DNA of 64,000 bases, taken from contig NZ_JAIFZS010000008.1 of assembly GCF_019710635.1 (NCBI RefSeq), positions 124,001-188,000 of the forward strand, written 5' to 3'. The notes under the pieces are model-generated. The model was not told the DNA's origin and did not search any database. It was given only the letters and a program-made list of their open reading frames with translations. Below, one piece after another: positions 44,646 to 53,498 of the stretch (positions are counted from its first letter, which is position 1; each line of letters starts with the position of its first letter). Origin of the DNA: Mycolicibacterium xanthum. GTDB lineage: Bacteria > Actinomycetota > Actinomycetes > Mycobacteriales > Mycobacteriaceae. A program made the position numbers and the translations under genes.

Positions 44646-45035
44646 ATGGCCTTCGACCCCGGCGCCGTGTGCAGAGCTTTCTCCCAGCATCGCTACGACG
44701 AAGCGCTCGGCCATCTGGCCGGCAACGTCAAATGGACGATCGTCGGATACATGGTGCTCGAGGGCGCCGATGCGGTGACCCGCACGTGTCGGGAGACCCA
44801 GGAGAGCCTTGCCGGCGCCTCGGTGGAGCTCGACCGGTGCGTCACCGTGACCGGCGCCGACAGCGTCGCGGTCGACATGGTGGTCCGATACGTCAACGAG
44901 GATGGGGTGACGGCCGTCGCCACCTGCGGCATCTACGAGTTCCGCGACGACCAGATCGTGGAGATCACGTCCTACGCCGTGCAGATCTCACCGGGCGATG
45001 CGGGCGCGCAGCCGCCCCCGCTCGGCTCGATGTAG
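44646..45035 (+). CDS. SnoaL-like / NTF2-fold small protein
   Basis: A 129-residue single-domain protein of the SnoaL/NTF2 fold, with the N-terminal helix FSQHRYDEALGHLAGNVKW, a GYMVLEGADAVTRTC segment and the closing strand CGIYEFRDDQIVEITSYA. Members range from polyketide cyclases to non-enzymatic ligand-binding proteins, so function is open. Divergent from the LLM oxidoreductase with 36 bases between; a functional link is possible. Confidence 0.78.
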   Translation: MAFDPGAVCRAFSQHRYDEALGHLAGNVKWTIVGYMVLEGADAVTRTCRETQESLAGASVELDRCVTVTGADSVAVDMVVRYVNEDGVTAVATCGIYEFRDDQIVEITSYAVQISPGDAGAQPPPLGSM

Positions 45036-45047
45036 CTGCGGACCGAT

Positions 45048-45455
45048 CTACAGGGTCGCGTTTATCGGGCCGAGCAATTGACAGTCGGGCGCGGGTTCCT
45101 GGCCTATCCACCTGCCGCATCCCCGCCCGGTCGCCGAGTAGGTGGTGCCCGGCACGTACGGCGACATGAAGACGTGCGCGGTGTCTGCGCCACCGGCCTG
45201 GTTGCAGACGGTGCGCGAGGTGTCGCCATAGAACTGCAGGCAGGCGATGCTGCGGTACGGGGCCGCGGGTGGGCCACAGTCGGCGGGCATCACCGTCGCG
45301 GTCACCACGGTGGTCCCGTCGGCCTGGACCAACTGCGGTGCAGACAGCGTGAACGTGCACGGCGGTGGTGGCCCGGCGTGGGTGACCGCAGCCGTCACGA
45401 GGCTCGCCGGCGCGAGAGTCAGTGCTGCCCACAGTGCCAGAACGGCCCGCATCAT
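45048..45455 (-). CDS. Small secreted Cys-containing protein
   Basis: A 135-residue product starting MMRAVLALWAALTLAPASL, an evident signal peptide with a cleavage site near residue 27. The mature domain has six Cys and a beta-rich pattern (CTFTLSAPQLVQADGTTVVT), suggesting a disulfide-bonded secreted domain of a mycobacterium-specific type. No function can be assigned. The gap to the next gene (45456-45608) contains nothing I recognise. Confidence 0.7.
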   Translation of the reverse strand: MMRAVLALWAALTLAPASLVTAAVTHAGPPPPCTFTLSAPQLVQADGTTVVTATVMPADCGPPAAPYRSIACLQFYGDTSRTVCNQAGGADTAHVFMSPYVPGTTYSATGRGCGRWIGQEPAPDCQLLGPINATL

Positions 45456-45608
45456 GCCGAGATCCTATCGACAGCGACGGTGCGGCGACCGCGAAACGGC
45501 CCACGACGGCTATGGGCGGCCAGCACCGACCAAACGGCGGACTTGATGCACTGATCCGGTGGCCGGGACGACGGCCACACCACATCGGTGAAAGGTGGAA
45601 CCCAGGGA

Positions 45609-45920
45609 TCAGTACGCGTTGGTGCCGAAGTCCATGTCGAACACCCGCGCATGCAGCACGGTGCGGTTGCGCAGCGCCGCCCGCACGGCCCGGTGCAGGC
45701 CGTCCTCGAGGTAGACGTTGCCGCGCCACCTCACCGCGTGCGGGAACAGGTCGCCGTAGAACGTGGAGTCCTCGGAGAGCAGCCGGTCCAGGGCCAGCAC
45801 GGTGGTGGTCATCACCAACTCGTCGAGCCGGATCTGACGCGGCGGAATCTGGGCCCATTGCCGGTGCGACAACCCGTGGTCCGGGTAGGGCCTGCCGTCG
45901 CGGACTCCCTTGAAGATCAT
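45609..45920 (-). CDS. Conserved mycobacterial protein, ParB-like motif (Rv2375 type)
   Basis: A 103-residue cytosolic protein beginning IFKGVRDGRPYPDHGLS. The second half (VYLEDGLHRAVRAALRNRTVLHARVFD) resembles the ParB/sulfiredoxin-like pattern D-G-x-H-R followed by a helix and a V-x-A-x-V strand, although the upstream part of that domain is short. ATG 45920 is preferred over an ATG 12 codons earlier because conserved sequence begins there. Divergent from hrcA, as in M. tuberculosis. Role unknown. Confidence 0.7.
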   Translation of the reverse strand: MIFKGVRDGRPYPDHGLSHRQWAQIPPRQIRLDELVMTTTVLALDRLLSEDSTFYGDLFPHAVRWRGNVYLEDGLHRAVRAALRNRTVLHARVFDMDFGTNAY

Positions 45921-46037
45921 CGGCGCGCCTTCATCTGCCCAGTGTCCCCGCAACAACTGGTGTGGTCTGCAAGGTTAACCCGGCCGGACCGGCGTCGCCC
46001 CGGGTCGCTCAGATCATGACGGCGCGGCTCCGCACCG

Positions 46038-46043
46038 TAAAAT
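46038..46043 (+). promoter_or_regulatory. -10-like element upstream of hrcA
   Basis: TAAAAT fits TANNNT, and a GGAAAGG ribosome site follows before GTG 46080. No CIRCE inverted repeat (TTAGCACTC/GAGTGCTAA), the site HrcA itself binds, was seen here, so hrcA does not appear to be autoregulated through CIRCE. Confidence 0.4.
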
Positions 46044-46079
46044 GGGCAGACCGGGCCGTCAGGAAAGGATGGGTGAACA

Positions 46080-47111
46080 GTGGGCAGCGCCGACGATCGT
46101 CGTTTCGAGGTGCTGCGCGCCATCGTCGCCGACTTCGTCGCGACGAAGGAACCCATCGGATCCAAGACCCTGGTCGAACGGCACAACCTGGGCGTGTCCA
46201 GCGCGACGGTGCGCAACGACATGGCCGTGCTCGAGGCCGAGGGCTACATCACCCAACCGCACACCAGCTCCGGGCGGGTCCCGACGGAGAAGGGCTATCG
46301 CGAGTTCGTCGACCGGATCGACGACGTCAAACCCATGTCGGGCGCCGAGCGGCGCGCGATCCTGACCTTCCTGGAGTCCGGCGTCGACCTCGACGACGTG
46401 CTGCGGCGCGCGGTGCGCCTGCTCGCGCAGCTCACCCGGCAGGTCGCCGTCGTGCAGTACCCGACCCTGTCGACGTCGTCGGTGCGCCGCCTCGAGGTGG
46501 TGGCGCTGACACCGGCACGGTTGCTGATGGTCGTCATCACCGACTCCGGCCGTGTCGATCAGCGCATCGTCGAGTTGGGCGACCCGATCGACGAGGTGGG
46601 GCTGTCGCAGCTGCGCGATCTGCTGGGCCAGGCGCTGGAGGGCAAGCCGCTGGCCGCGGCCTCGATCGCGGTGTCGGACCTCGCGGCGCACCTCAACGGC
46701 GACGGCCCGCTGTCCGACGCGGTGGGTCGATCGGCGACGGTGCTGGTGGAATCGCTGGTCGAGCACAGCGAGGAGCGCCTGCTGCTGGGCGGCACCGCGA
46801 ACCTGACGCACAACACCGCTGACTTCGGCGGCTCGCTGCGCTCGGTGCTCGAGGCGCTGGAGGAGCAGGTGGTGGTGCTGCGCCTGCTGGCCAAGCAGCA
46901 GGAGGCGGGCAAGGTGACCGTCCGCATCGGCCACGAGACCGAGGCCGAGCAGATGGCGGGTACGTCGGTGATCAGCACCGCATACGGCAGTTCGGGCAAG
47001 GTTTTCGGCGGCATGGGTGTGTTGGGTCCCACACGGATGGACTATCCGGGAACCATCGCCAACGTCGCAGCGGTTGCTCTCTATATTGGCGAAGTCTTAG
47101 GTAACCGCTGA
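46080..47111 (+). CDS. hrcA: Heat-inducible transcription repressor HrcA
   Basis: A 343-residue repressor of groE genes: N-terminal winged helix ([38 protein letters not shown]), a central GAF-like region and the C-terminal [20 protein letters not shown], then GPTRMDYPG. It needs GroEL to fold and so senses heat. Start GTG 46080 with GGAAAGG upstream. First gene of the run hrcA-dnaJ2-rsmE-phoH-ybeY-CBS-era, in the same order as Rv2374c to Rv2364c. Confidence 0.96.
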   Translation: MGSADDRRFEVLRAIVADFVATKEPIGSKTLVERHNLGVSSATVRNDMAVLEAEGYITQPHTSSGRVPTEKGYREFVDRIDDVKPMSGAERRAILTFLESGVDLDDVLRRAVRLLAQLTRQVAVVQYPTLSTSSVRRLEVVALTPARLLMVVITDSGRVDQRIVELGDPIDEVGLSQLRDLLGQALEGKPLAAASIAVSDLAAHLNGDGPLSDAVGRSATVLVESLVEHSEERLLLGGTANLTHNTADFGGSLRSVLEALEEQVVVLRLLAKQQEAGKVTVRIGHETEAEQMAGTSVISTAYGSSGKVFGGMGVLGPTRMDYPGTIANVAAVALYIGEVLGNR

Positions 47112-47161
47112 TCCACGGGCCCGGAGGGGCCCGGCGGCTGGAGCGGGTGGGAAGGTTGAGC

Positions 47162-48307
47162 GTGGCACGCGACTATTACGGGTTGCTCGGGGTGAGCAAC
47201 GGCGCAAGTGACTCGGAGATCAAACGCGCCTACCGCAAGCTCGCCCGCGAGCTGCATCCCGATGTCAACCCCGACGAGGAGGCCCAGGTCCGCTTCCAGG
47301 AGATCAGCGTCGCCTACGAGGTGCTCAGCGATCCGGAGAAGCGGCGCATCGTCGACATGGGCGGCGACCCGATGGAGACCGCCGGGGCCGGCGGCGGATT
47401 CAGCGGCTTCGGTGGTCTCGGTGACGTGTTCGAGGCCTTCTTCGGCAGCGGCACCGGCTCCCGGGGCCCGATCGGCCGGGTGCGGCCCGGGTCGGATTCG
47501 CTGCTGCGCATGCGGTTGACCCTCGAGGAGTGCGCGACCGGCGTGACCAAGCAGGTCACCGTCGACACCGCCGTGCTCTGCGACCTGTGTCAGGGCAAGG
47601 GCACCAACGGCAACTCCACCCCGGTGACCTGTGACACCTGCGGTGGGCGCGGCGAGATCCAGGCGGTCCAGCGCTCCCTGCTGGGCCAGGTGATGACGTC
47701 GCGTCCGTGCCCGGTGTGCGGCGGCATCGGCGAGGTGATCCCGGATCCGTGCAACCGGTGCGCCGGCGACGGCAGGGTCCGGGCCCGCCGCGAGATCAGC
47801 GTCAAGATCCCCGCCGGTGTCGGCGACGGCATGCGGGTGCGGCTGGCGGCCCAGGGCGAGGTCGGGCCGGGCGGCGGACCCGCCGGGGACCTGTACGTGG
47901 AGGTGCACGAGCAGGCCCACGAGGTGTTCGTCCGCGACGGTGACGACCTGCACTGCACGGTCTCGGTGCCGATGGTCGACGCCGCGCTGGGCACCACGGT
48001 CACCGTCGAGGCGATCCTGGACGGCGAGATCGAACTGACCGTGGCCGCGGGCACCCAGCCCGGGGCGGTGTCCACGCTGCGCGGTCACGGAATGCCGCAC
48101 CTGCGCTCCGGGGTGCGCGGCGACCTGCACGCGCACATCGACGTCGTCGTGCCGTCGCGACTCGACCACGAGGACATCGAGTTGCTGCAGGCCTTGCGGG
48201 AGCGCAGTCGCGACACCGCCGAGGTGCGCACCGTCCGGAGCAATCATTCCTCGAGCGGCGGGGGTGGCCTGTTCTCCCGGCTGCGCGAGACGTTCACCGG
48301 TCGCTAG
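47162..48307 (+). CDS. dnaJ2: Chaperone DnaJ2
   Basis: A 381-residue type I DnaJ. The J domain starts [20 protein letters not shown] with the HPD tripeptide (ELHPDVNP), followed by a Gly/Phe-rich linker and four zinc-binding repeats ([32 protein letters not shown]), then the substrate-binding domain. It stimulates DnaK ATPase. GTG 47162 is preferred over an in-frame codon at 47147 because the J domain begins immediately. Second in the hrcA operon. Confidence 0.96.
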   Translation: MARDYYGLLGVSNGASDSEIKRAYRKLARELHPDVNPDEEAQVRFQEISVAYEVLSDPEKRRIVDMGGDPMETAGAGGGFSGFGGLGDVFEAFFGSGTGSRGPIGRVRPGSDSLLRMRLTLEECATGVTKQVTVDTAVLCDLCQGKGTNGNSTPVTCDTCGGRGEIQAVQRSLLGQVMTSRPCPVCGGIGEVIPDPCNRCAGDGRVRARREISVKIPAGVGDGMRVRLAAQGEVGPGGGPAGDLYVEVHEQAHEVFVRDGDDLHCTVSVPMVDAALGTTVTVEAILDGEIELTVAAGTQPGAVSTLRGHGMPHLRSGVRGDLHAHIDVVVPSRLDHEDIELLQALRERSRDTAEVRTVRSNHSSSGGGGLFSRLRETFTGR

Positions 48308-48308
48308 T

Positions 48309-49088
48309 GTGCGCACCCTGTTCTACGTCGACGTCCTGCCCGGACCGGGGGAGTTGGCCGTCGTCGACGGGGACGAGGGCTTCCACGCCGCCAACGTGCG
48401 GCGTATCCGGCCGGGCGAGCAGCTCGATCTCGGCGACGGCGCGGGGGCGGTGGCGCACTGCCGGGTCGAGGACGTCGCCAAGGGGCGGTTGACGGCCCGG
48501 GTGCTGGACCGCCGGGTGGTGCCGCCGCCGACACCGACGGTGACGGTGGTGCAGGCGCTGCCGAAGTCGGAGCGCTCCGAACTGGCGATCGAGCTGGCCA
48601 CCGAGGCCGGCGCCGACACATTCGTGCCCTGGCAGGCGACGCGCTGCGTGGCCCGCTGGGACGGGGCGGCCAGGGTGGACAAGGGTCTGCGCCGGTGGGG
48701 CGCGGTCGCCCGGTCGGCGGCCCGGCAGTCCCGGCGGCCACATGTGCCCGCCGTCGACGGGGTGGTGTCGACCGGGCAGCTGATCGAGGTGGTCGCCGCC
48801 GCCCGCGCCGACCCGGTGCTGGTGCTGCACGAGTCGGCCACGGTGCGGCTGACCGAGATGGGGTTCACCGGGGCGGCATCGGTGATGCTGGTGGTCGGTC
48901 CCGAGGGCGGCATCGCCGACGACGAGATCGCCGCGCTGACCGGCGCGGGTGCCGTCGCGGTCCGGCTCGGGCCGACGGTGCTGCGCACGTCCACCGCCGC
49001 GGCCGTCGCGCTCGGTGCGCTGGGCGCGCTCACCCCCCGGTGGGATGACCCCGAATTGCCATTGGGAGGTGGCGGTGGACGACGCTAA
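48309..49088 (+). CDS. rsmE: 16S rRNA (uracil-1498-N3)-methyltransferase RsmE
   Basis: A 259-residue SPOUT methyltransferase that modifies U1498 in the decoding region of 16S rRNA. The N-terminal PUA-like domain contains [19 protein letters not shown]; the knot region is [16 protein letters not shown] and ends [20 protein letters not shown] 48309 starts one base after the dnaJ2 stop. The C-terminus is Gly-rich. Homologue of Rv2372c. Confidence 0.94.
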   Translation: MRTLFYVDVLPGPGELAVVDGDEGFHAANVRRIRPGEQLDLGDGAGAVAHCRVEDVAKGRLTARVLDRRVVPPPTPTVTVVQALPKSERSELAIELATEAGADTFVPWQATRCVARWDGAARVDKGLRRWGAVARSAARQSRRPHVPAVDGVVSTGQLIEVVAAARADPVLVLHESATVRLTEMGFTGAASVMLVVGPEGGIADDEIAALTGAGAVAVRLGPTVLRTSTAAAVALGALGALTPRWDDPELPLGGGGGRR

Positions 49089-49138
49089 ACTGGGAATTCG
49101 GCACCGATGGAACCCAGAAAGCAGGCAGAAAACACCAC

Positions 49139-50188
49139 GTGACGCCCAGCGAGACGAACGCCGCCTCGGACGCAGTTGAACCGTCGGTCCGCAGCAGCAT
49201 TACAGTTCCGCCCGACCTCGTCGTGGATCTGCTCGGGTCCTCCGACGAGAACCTGCGCGCCCTGGAGCGCCTGCTCGCCGCCGATATCCACGCCCGCGGA
49301 AACGCGATCACCTTGTCGGGAGAACCCGCGGATGTCGCGCTGGCCGAGCGGGTGGTCTCCGAGCTGATCGAGGTCGTGGCCGGCGGGCAGACGCTGAGCC
49401 CCGACGCGGTGCGCCACAGCGTGGCGATGCTGACCGGGGCCGGCGACGCGTCGCCGGCCGAGGTGCTGACGCTGGACATCCTGTCCCGGCGCGGCAAGAC
49501 GATCCGGCCCAAGACGCTGAACCAGAAGCGCTACGTCGATGCGATCGACGAGCACACCATCGTGTTCGGCATCGGCCCGGCCGGCACCGGCAAGACGTAC
49601 CTGGCGATGGCCAAGGCCGTCAGCGCGCTGCAGGCCAAACAGGTCAGCCGGATCATCCTGACCCGTCCCGCGGTGGAAGCCGGTGAGCGCCTTGGCTTTC
49701 TGCCGGGCACGCTGAGCGAGAAGATCGACCCGTACCTGCGCCCGCTCTACGACGCGCTGCACGACATGATGGATCCCGAGCTGATCCCGAAGCTGATGAG
49801 CGCCGGGGTGATCGAGGTCGCGCCGCTGGCATACATGCGGGGCAGAAATCTGAACGATTCGTTCATCATCCTCGACGAGGCGCAGAACACCACGGGTGAG
49901 CAGATGAAGATGTTCCTGACCCGCCTGGGCTTCGGCTCCAAAATGGTTGTGACAGGTGATGTCACGCAGGTCGACCTGCCGGGCGGTGCTCCATCCGGAC
50001 TGAACAACGCGATGCGTGTTCTGGGTGATGTCGACGACATTCACTTCGCCGAGCTCACCAGCGCCGACGTGGTGCGCCACCGGCTGGTGTCCGAGATCGT
50101 GGACGCCTACGCGAGATCCGAGGAGCCGGCCCTGATGAACCGCGCCCAGCGGCGTGCGTCCACGACGTCGAATCGGCCGAGGCGGTAA
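49139..50188 (+). CDS. phoH: PhoH-like ATPase
   Basis: A 349-residue PhoH1-type protein with an N-terminal KH-like domain and a RecA-like ATPase: Walker [20 protein letters not shown] near residues 145-165 and Walker [12 protein letters not shown]. PhoH proteins are linked to RNA handling; the coupling to ybeY and era (both rRNA maturation) fits. Start GTG 49139, 50 bases after rsmE. Unlike PhoH2 it lacks an N-terminal PIN domain. Confidence 0.95.
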   Translation: MTPSETNAASDAVEPSVRSSITVPPDLVVDLLGSSDENLRALERLLAADIHARGNAITLSGEPADVALAERVVSELIEVVAGGQTLSPDAVRHSVAMLTGAGDASPAEVLTLDILSRRGKTIRPKTLNQKRYVDAIDEHTIVFGIGPAGTGKTYLAMAKAVSALQAKQVSRIILTRPAVEAGERLGFLPGTLSEKIDPYLRPLYDALHDMMDPELIPKLMSAGVIEVAPLAYMRGRNLNDSFIILDEAQNTTGEQMKMFLTRLGFGSKMVVTGDVTQVDLPGGAPSGLNNAMRVLGDVDDIHFAELTSADVVRHRLVSEIVDAYARSEEPALMNRAQRRASTTSNRPRR

Positions 50189-50197
50189 CGGACAGCC

Positions 50198-50734
50198 ATG
50201 ACTATCGAGGTGTCCAACGAGTCGGGCATCGACGTCTCCGAACAGGAGCTGATCAGCGTCGCCCGGTTCGTCATCCGCAAGATGGACGTCAACCCCGCCG
50301 CCGAGCTGTCGATGGTGCTGCTCGACTCCTCGGCGATGGCCGACCTGCACATGCGCTGGATGGACCTGCCCGGCCCGACCGACGTGATGAGTTTCCCGAT
50401 GGACGAGCTGGAACCCGGCGGGCGGCCCGACGCCCCCGAGTCCGGCCCGTCGATGCTCGGCGACATCGTGTTGTGTCCGGAGTTCGCCGCCAAGCAGGCC
50501 GCCGACGCCGGGCACTCGCTCGGCCAGGAACTGGCCCTGCTCACCGTGCACGGCGTGCTGCACCTGCTGGGTTACGACCACGCCGAACCCGACGAGGAAA
50601 AAGAGATGTTCGCGCTGCAGCGCGAGTTGCTCGAGGAGTGGGTGGCCGAGCAGGTCGAGGCCTACCACCAGGACCGGCAGACCGAGAAGGACCGCAGGCT
50701 GCTGGACAAGTCCCAGTACTTCGACGAACCGTGA
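50198..50734 (+). CDS. ybeY: Endoribonuclease YbeY
   Basis: A 178-residue zinc RNase for 16S rRNA 3'-end maturation and ribosome quality control. The metal motif [11 protein letters not shown] (three His) is at about residues 117-127, and [11 protein letters not shown] is the other family signature. ATG 50198, 9 bases after phoH. The C-terminal helix is acidic and Gln-rich. It overlaps the CBS-domain gene by GTGA. Confidence 0.96.
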   Translation: MTIEVSNESGIDVSEQELISVARFVIRKMDVNPAAELSMVLLDSSAMADLHMRWMDLPGPTDVMSFPMDELEPGGRPDAPESGPSMLGDIVLCPEFAAKQAADAGHSLGQELALLTVHGVLHLLGYDHAEPDEEKEMFALQRELLEEWVAEQVEAYHQDRQTEKDRRLLDKSQYFDEP

Positions 50735-52038
50735 GCGGCACCGGACAACTGATCGGGGCCGTCGTGCTGGTGGCCTTCGCGGGGCTGTTCGCCGCCATCG
50801 ACGCCGCGCTGAGCACCGTGTCGATGGCGCGCGTCGAGGAGCTGGTTCGCGAGGAGCGACCCGGCGCGGTGCGGCTGTCGCGGGTGATGGTCGAAAGGCC
50901 GCGCTACATCAATCTGATCGTGCTGCTGCGCATCACCTGCGAGGTCAGCGCGACGGTGCTGCTGGCCGCCTACCTGGACGGGCACCTCGGCGTCACGTGG
51001 GGGCTGGTGGTGGCCGCCGCGATCATGGTGGTCGTCAGCTTCGTCGCGATCGGTGTCGGCCCGCGCACCGTCGGCAGGCAGAACGCGTACACCATCGCGC
51101 TGCTGACCGCTCTTCCGCTGCAGGCGATCTCGGTGCTGCTGCTGCCGGTCAGCCGCCTGCTGGTGTTGATCGGTAACGCGCTGACCCCGGGCCGCGGGTT
51201 CCGCAACGGCCCGTTCGCCTCCGAGATCGAGCTGCGCGAGGTCGTCGACCTGGCCCAGCAGCGCGGCGTGGTGGCCGACGAGGAGCGCCGGATGATCCAG
51301 TCGGTGTTCGAACTCGGCGACACGCCGGCCCGTGAGGTCATGGTGCCGCGCACCGAGATGGTGTGGATCGAGCACGACAAGACAGCGGGGCAGGCGACCT
51401 CGTTGGCGGTGCGCAGCGGTCACTCACGGATCCCGGTGATCGGCGAGAACGTCGACGACGTCGTCGGCGTCGTCTACTTGAAGGACCTGGTGCAGCGGAC
51501 CTACTACTCGGACAACGGCGGTCACGACACCACTGTCTCGGAGGTGATGCGGCCGGCCGCGTTCGTCCCGGACTCCAAGCCGCTGGACGCCCTGTTGCGC
51601 GACATGCAGCGCGACCGGGTGCACATGGTGCTGCTGGTCGACGAATACGGTGCGATCGCGGGCCTGGTCACGATCGAGGACGTGCTGGAGGAGATCGTCG
51701 GGGAGATCGCCGACGAATACGACGTCGACGAGGTCGCCCCGGTGGAGGAGTTGGGGGACAACCACTACCGGGTGTCGGCGCGACTGCCGATCGAAGACCT
51801 CGGCGAGCTCTACGACGTGGAGTTCGACGAGGACCTGGATGTCGATACGGTCGGGGGCCTGCTGGCGCTCGAGCTGGGCCGGGTCCCGCTTCCCGGCGCC
51901 GAGGTCCTGTGGGACGGCCTGCTGCTGCGTGCCGAGGGCGGCCCGGACCCGAAGGGGCGGGTGCGGATCGGTACGGTGCTGGTCAGCCCCGTCGAGCCCG
52001 AGTCCGACGGTGACGCCGACGGACGGGAGGGACGATGA
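50731..52038 (+). CDS. HlyC/CorC-family CBS-domain membrane protein
   Basis: A 435-residue protein: CNNM/DUF21 membrane domain with about four helices (residues 1-150), a pair of CBS domains ([14 protein letters not shown] region and [20 protein letters not shown]) and a C-terminal CorC-HlyC domain ([20 protein letters not shown]). The family is implicated in divalent-cation export, especially magnesium, although often mislabelled hemolysin. GTG 50731 overlaps ybeY. Homologue of Rv2366c. Confidence 0.93.
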   Translation: MSGTGQLIGAVVLVAFAGLFAAIDAALSTVSMARVEELVREERPGAVRLSRVMVERPRYINLIVLLRITCEVSATVLLAAYLDGHLGVTWGLVVAAAIMVVVSFVAIGVGPRTVGRQNAYTIALLTALPLQAISVLLLPVSRLLVLIGNALTPGRGFRNGPFASEIELREVVDLAQQRGVVADEERRMIQSVFELGDTPAREVMVPRTEMVWIEHDKTAGQATSLAVRSGHSRIPVIGENVDDVVGVVYLKDLVQRTYYSDNGGHDTTVSEVMRPAAFVPDSKPLDALLRDMQRDRVHMVLLVDEYGAIAGLVTIEDVLEEIVGEIADEYDVDEVAPVEELGDNHYRVSARLPIEDLGELYDVEFDEDLDVDTVGGLLALELGRVPLPGAEVLWDGLLLRAEGGPDPKGRVRIGTVLVSPVEPESDGDADGREGR

Positions 52039-52364
52039 CCAGCGCGCTGGACGCCGAGGACACCAAGCTGGTGGTGCTGGCCCGCGGCGCGATGGCCCGG
52101 GCCGAGGCCACCAGCGGCGCCGCCGTCCGCGACACCGACGGCCGGACCTACGCCGGCGCCCCGGTGGTGCTGGCGGCGCTGCAACTGACCGCGCTGCAGG
52201 CCGCGGTCGCGGCCGCGGTGTCCAGCGGGGCGGCCGGGCTGGAGGCCGCGGTCCTCGTCGGTGGCACGGCCGACGACCGCGGCGTCGCGGCGGTGCGAGA
52301 GCTGTCCGCCGGCACCTCGGATCCCGTCATCATCGTCACCGACCGGGCCGGTACGCCGCTATGA
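52035..52364 (+). CDS. Cytidine-deaminase-like fold protein without zinc ligands
   Basis: A 109-residue protein overlapping the previous gene by ATGA. The pattern [20 protein letters not shown] and the following Ala-rich helix match the first half of the cytidine deaminase fold, but the zinc signatures (HAE or CAE, and PCxxC) are absent, so catalysis is not expected. It is a conserved member of this operon in mycobacteria (Rv2365c position). Its role next to era and ybeY is unknown. Confidence 0.75.
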   Translation: MTSALDAEDTKLVVLARGAMARAEATSGAAVRDTDGRTYAGAPVVLAALQLTALQAAVAAAVSSGAAGLEAAVLVGGTADDRGVAAVRELSAGTSDPVIIVTDRAGTPL

Positions 52365-52410
52365 GAACCGCGAGTGTGCAGTCACTGCGAGATTCCGGGC
52401 CGAATATCGC

Positions 52411-52500
52411 GCTCAGCTCACACCCGGCGAGTGGTCGGGTGCCCAGCTCACACCCGGCGAGCGGCCGGGTGCCCAGCTCACACCCGGCGGGCAGCCGGTG
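52411..52500. repeat. Three 30-bp tandem repeats running into the era start codon
   Basis: Units 52411-52440, 52441-52470 and 52471-52500 share the core CAGCTCACACCCGGCG. Copies one and two differ at three positions, the third mainly at its end. The last three bases, GTG, form the era start codon. The phase is a multiple of three, so the era frame is open through the block and would encode Ala-Gln-Leu-Thr-Pro-Gly repeats if translated. Confidence 0.9.
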
Positions 52501-53406
52501 ACCGACCCGGCCGAGTTCCGTTCCGGCTTCGTCTGTTTCGTCGGGCGGCCGAACACCGGCAAGTCCACGCTGACCAACGCACTAGTGGGGTCGAAGGTCG
52601 CGATCACGTCCAACCGCCCCCAGACCACCCGCCACACCATCCGCGGCATCGTGCACCGCGACGATTTCCAGATCGTGCTGGTGGACACGCCCGGTCTGCA
52701 CCGCCCGCGCACCCTGCTCGGGCAGCGGCTCAACGATCTGGTCAAGGACACCTACTCCGAGGTCGACGTCATCGGGCTGTGCGTTCCGGCCGACGAGAAG
52801 ATCGGGCCGGGCGACCGCTGGATCTACGAGCAGATCCGTGCCGTTGCGCCGCGAACCACGCTGATCGCCATCGTCACCAAGACCGACAAGGTGAGCCGGG
52901 ACCGCGTCGCCGAGCAGTTGCTGGCGGTCAGCGAGCTGGTCGGGCCCGACACCGAGATCGTCCCGGTCTCCGCCACGTCGGGCGCCCAGCTCGACGTGCT
53001 CGTCGACGTTCTGGTCGCCCAGCTTCCGCCGGGTCCGGCGTTCTACCCCGACGGGGAGCTCACCGACGAGCCCGAAGAGGTACTGATGGCCGAGCTGATC
53101 CGCGAGGCCGCCCTGGAGGGGGTGCGCGACGAGCTGCCGCACTCGCTGGCGGTGGTGATCGAGGACGTCGAACCCCGACCCGACCGTGACGATCTGATCG
53201 ATGTGCACGCGATCCTCTACGTCGAACGCGACTCGCAGAAAGGCATCGTGATCGGCAAGGGCGGCGCGCGGCTGCGCGAGGTGGGCACGGTGGCGCGCAC
53301 CCAGATCGAGAAGCTGCTGGGTACCAAGGTCTATCTGGACCTGCGGGTGAAGATCGCCAAGAACTGGCAGCGTGACCCCAAGCAGCTCGGCCGTCTGGGT
53401 TTCTAG
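52498..53406 (+). CDS. era: GTPase Era
   Basis: A 302-residue GTPase that binds the 3' end of 16S rRNA and checks 30S assembly. G motifs: GRPNTGKST (G1), DTPGLH (G3), TKTDK (G4); C-terminal KH domain with [17 protein letters not shown] 52498 is the only plausible start codon near the family N-terminus ([15 protein letters not shown]), yet it sits at the end of a tandem repeat and has only a weak ribosome site. It ends the hrcA-era operon. Confidence 0.96.
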   Translation: MTDPAEFRSGFVCFVGRPNTGKSTLTNALVGSKVAITSNRPQTTRHTIRGIVHRDDFQIVLVDTPGLHRPRTLLGQRLNDLVKDTYSEVDVIGLCVPADEKIGPGDRWIYEQIRAVAPRTTLIAIVTKTDKVSRDRVAEQLLAVSELVGPDTEIVPVSATSGAQLDVLVDVLVAQLPPGPAFYPDGELTDEPEEVLMAELIREAALEGVRDELPHSLAVVIEDVEPRPDRDDLIDVHAILYVERDSQKGIVIGKGGARLREVGTVARTQIEKLLGTKVYLDLRVKIAKNWQRDPKQLGRLGF

Positions 53407-53498
53407 GCGGAGCGCACCGAATCCGCCTGACCGGGCACGGCTGCGCCCTACCCTGTGGGAACTGGGTCGTCGGCGGTCCTTGATCGGGTGGTGCTGCA

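Noticed and set aside
45957..46079. Search for a CIRCE element upstream of hrcA
   Set aside because: No TTAGCACTC/GAGTGCTAA inverted repeat is present; only a -10-like TAAAAT and a ribosome site are seen.
52411..52500. Repeats before era considered as an N-terminal extension of Era
   Set aside because: The frame is open, but there is no start codon in frame between 52374 and 52498 with a ribosome site, and the family N-terminus begins right after GTG 52498.
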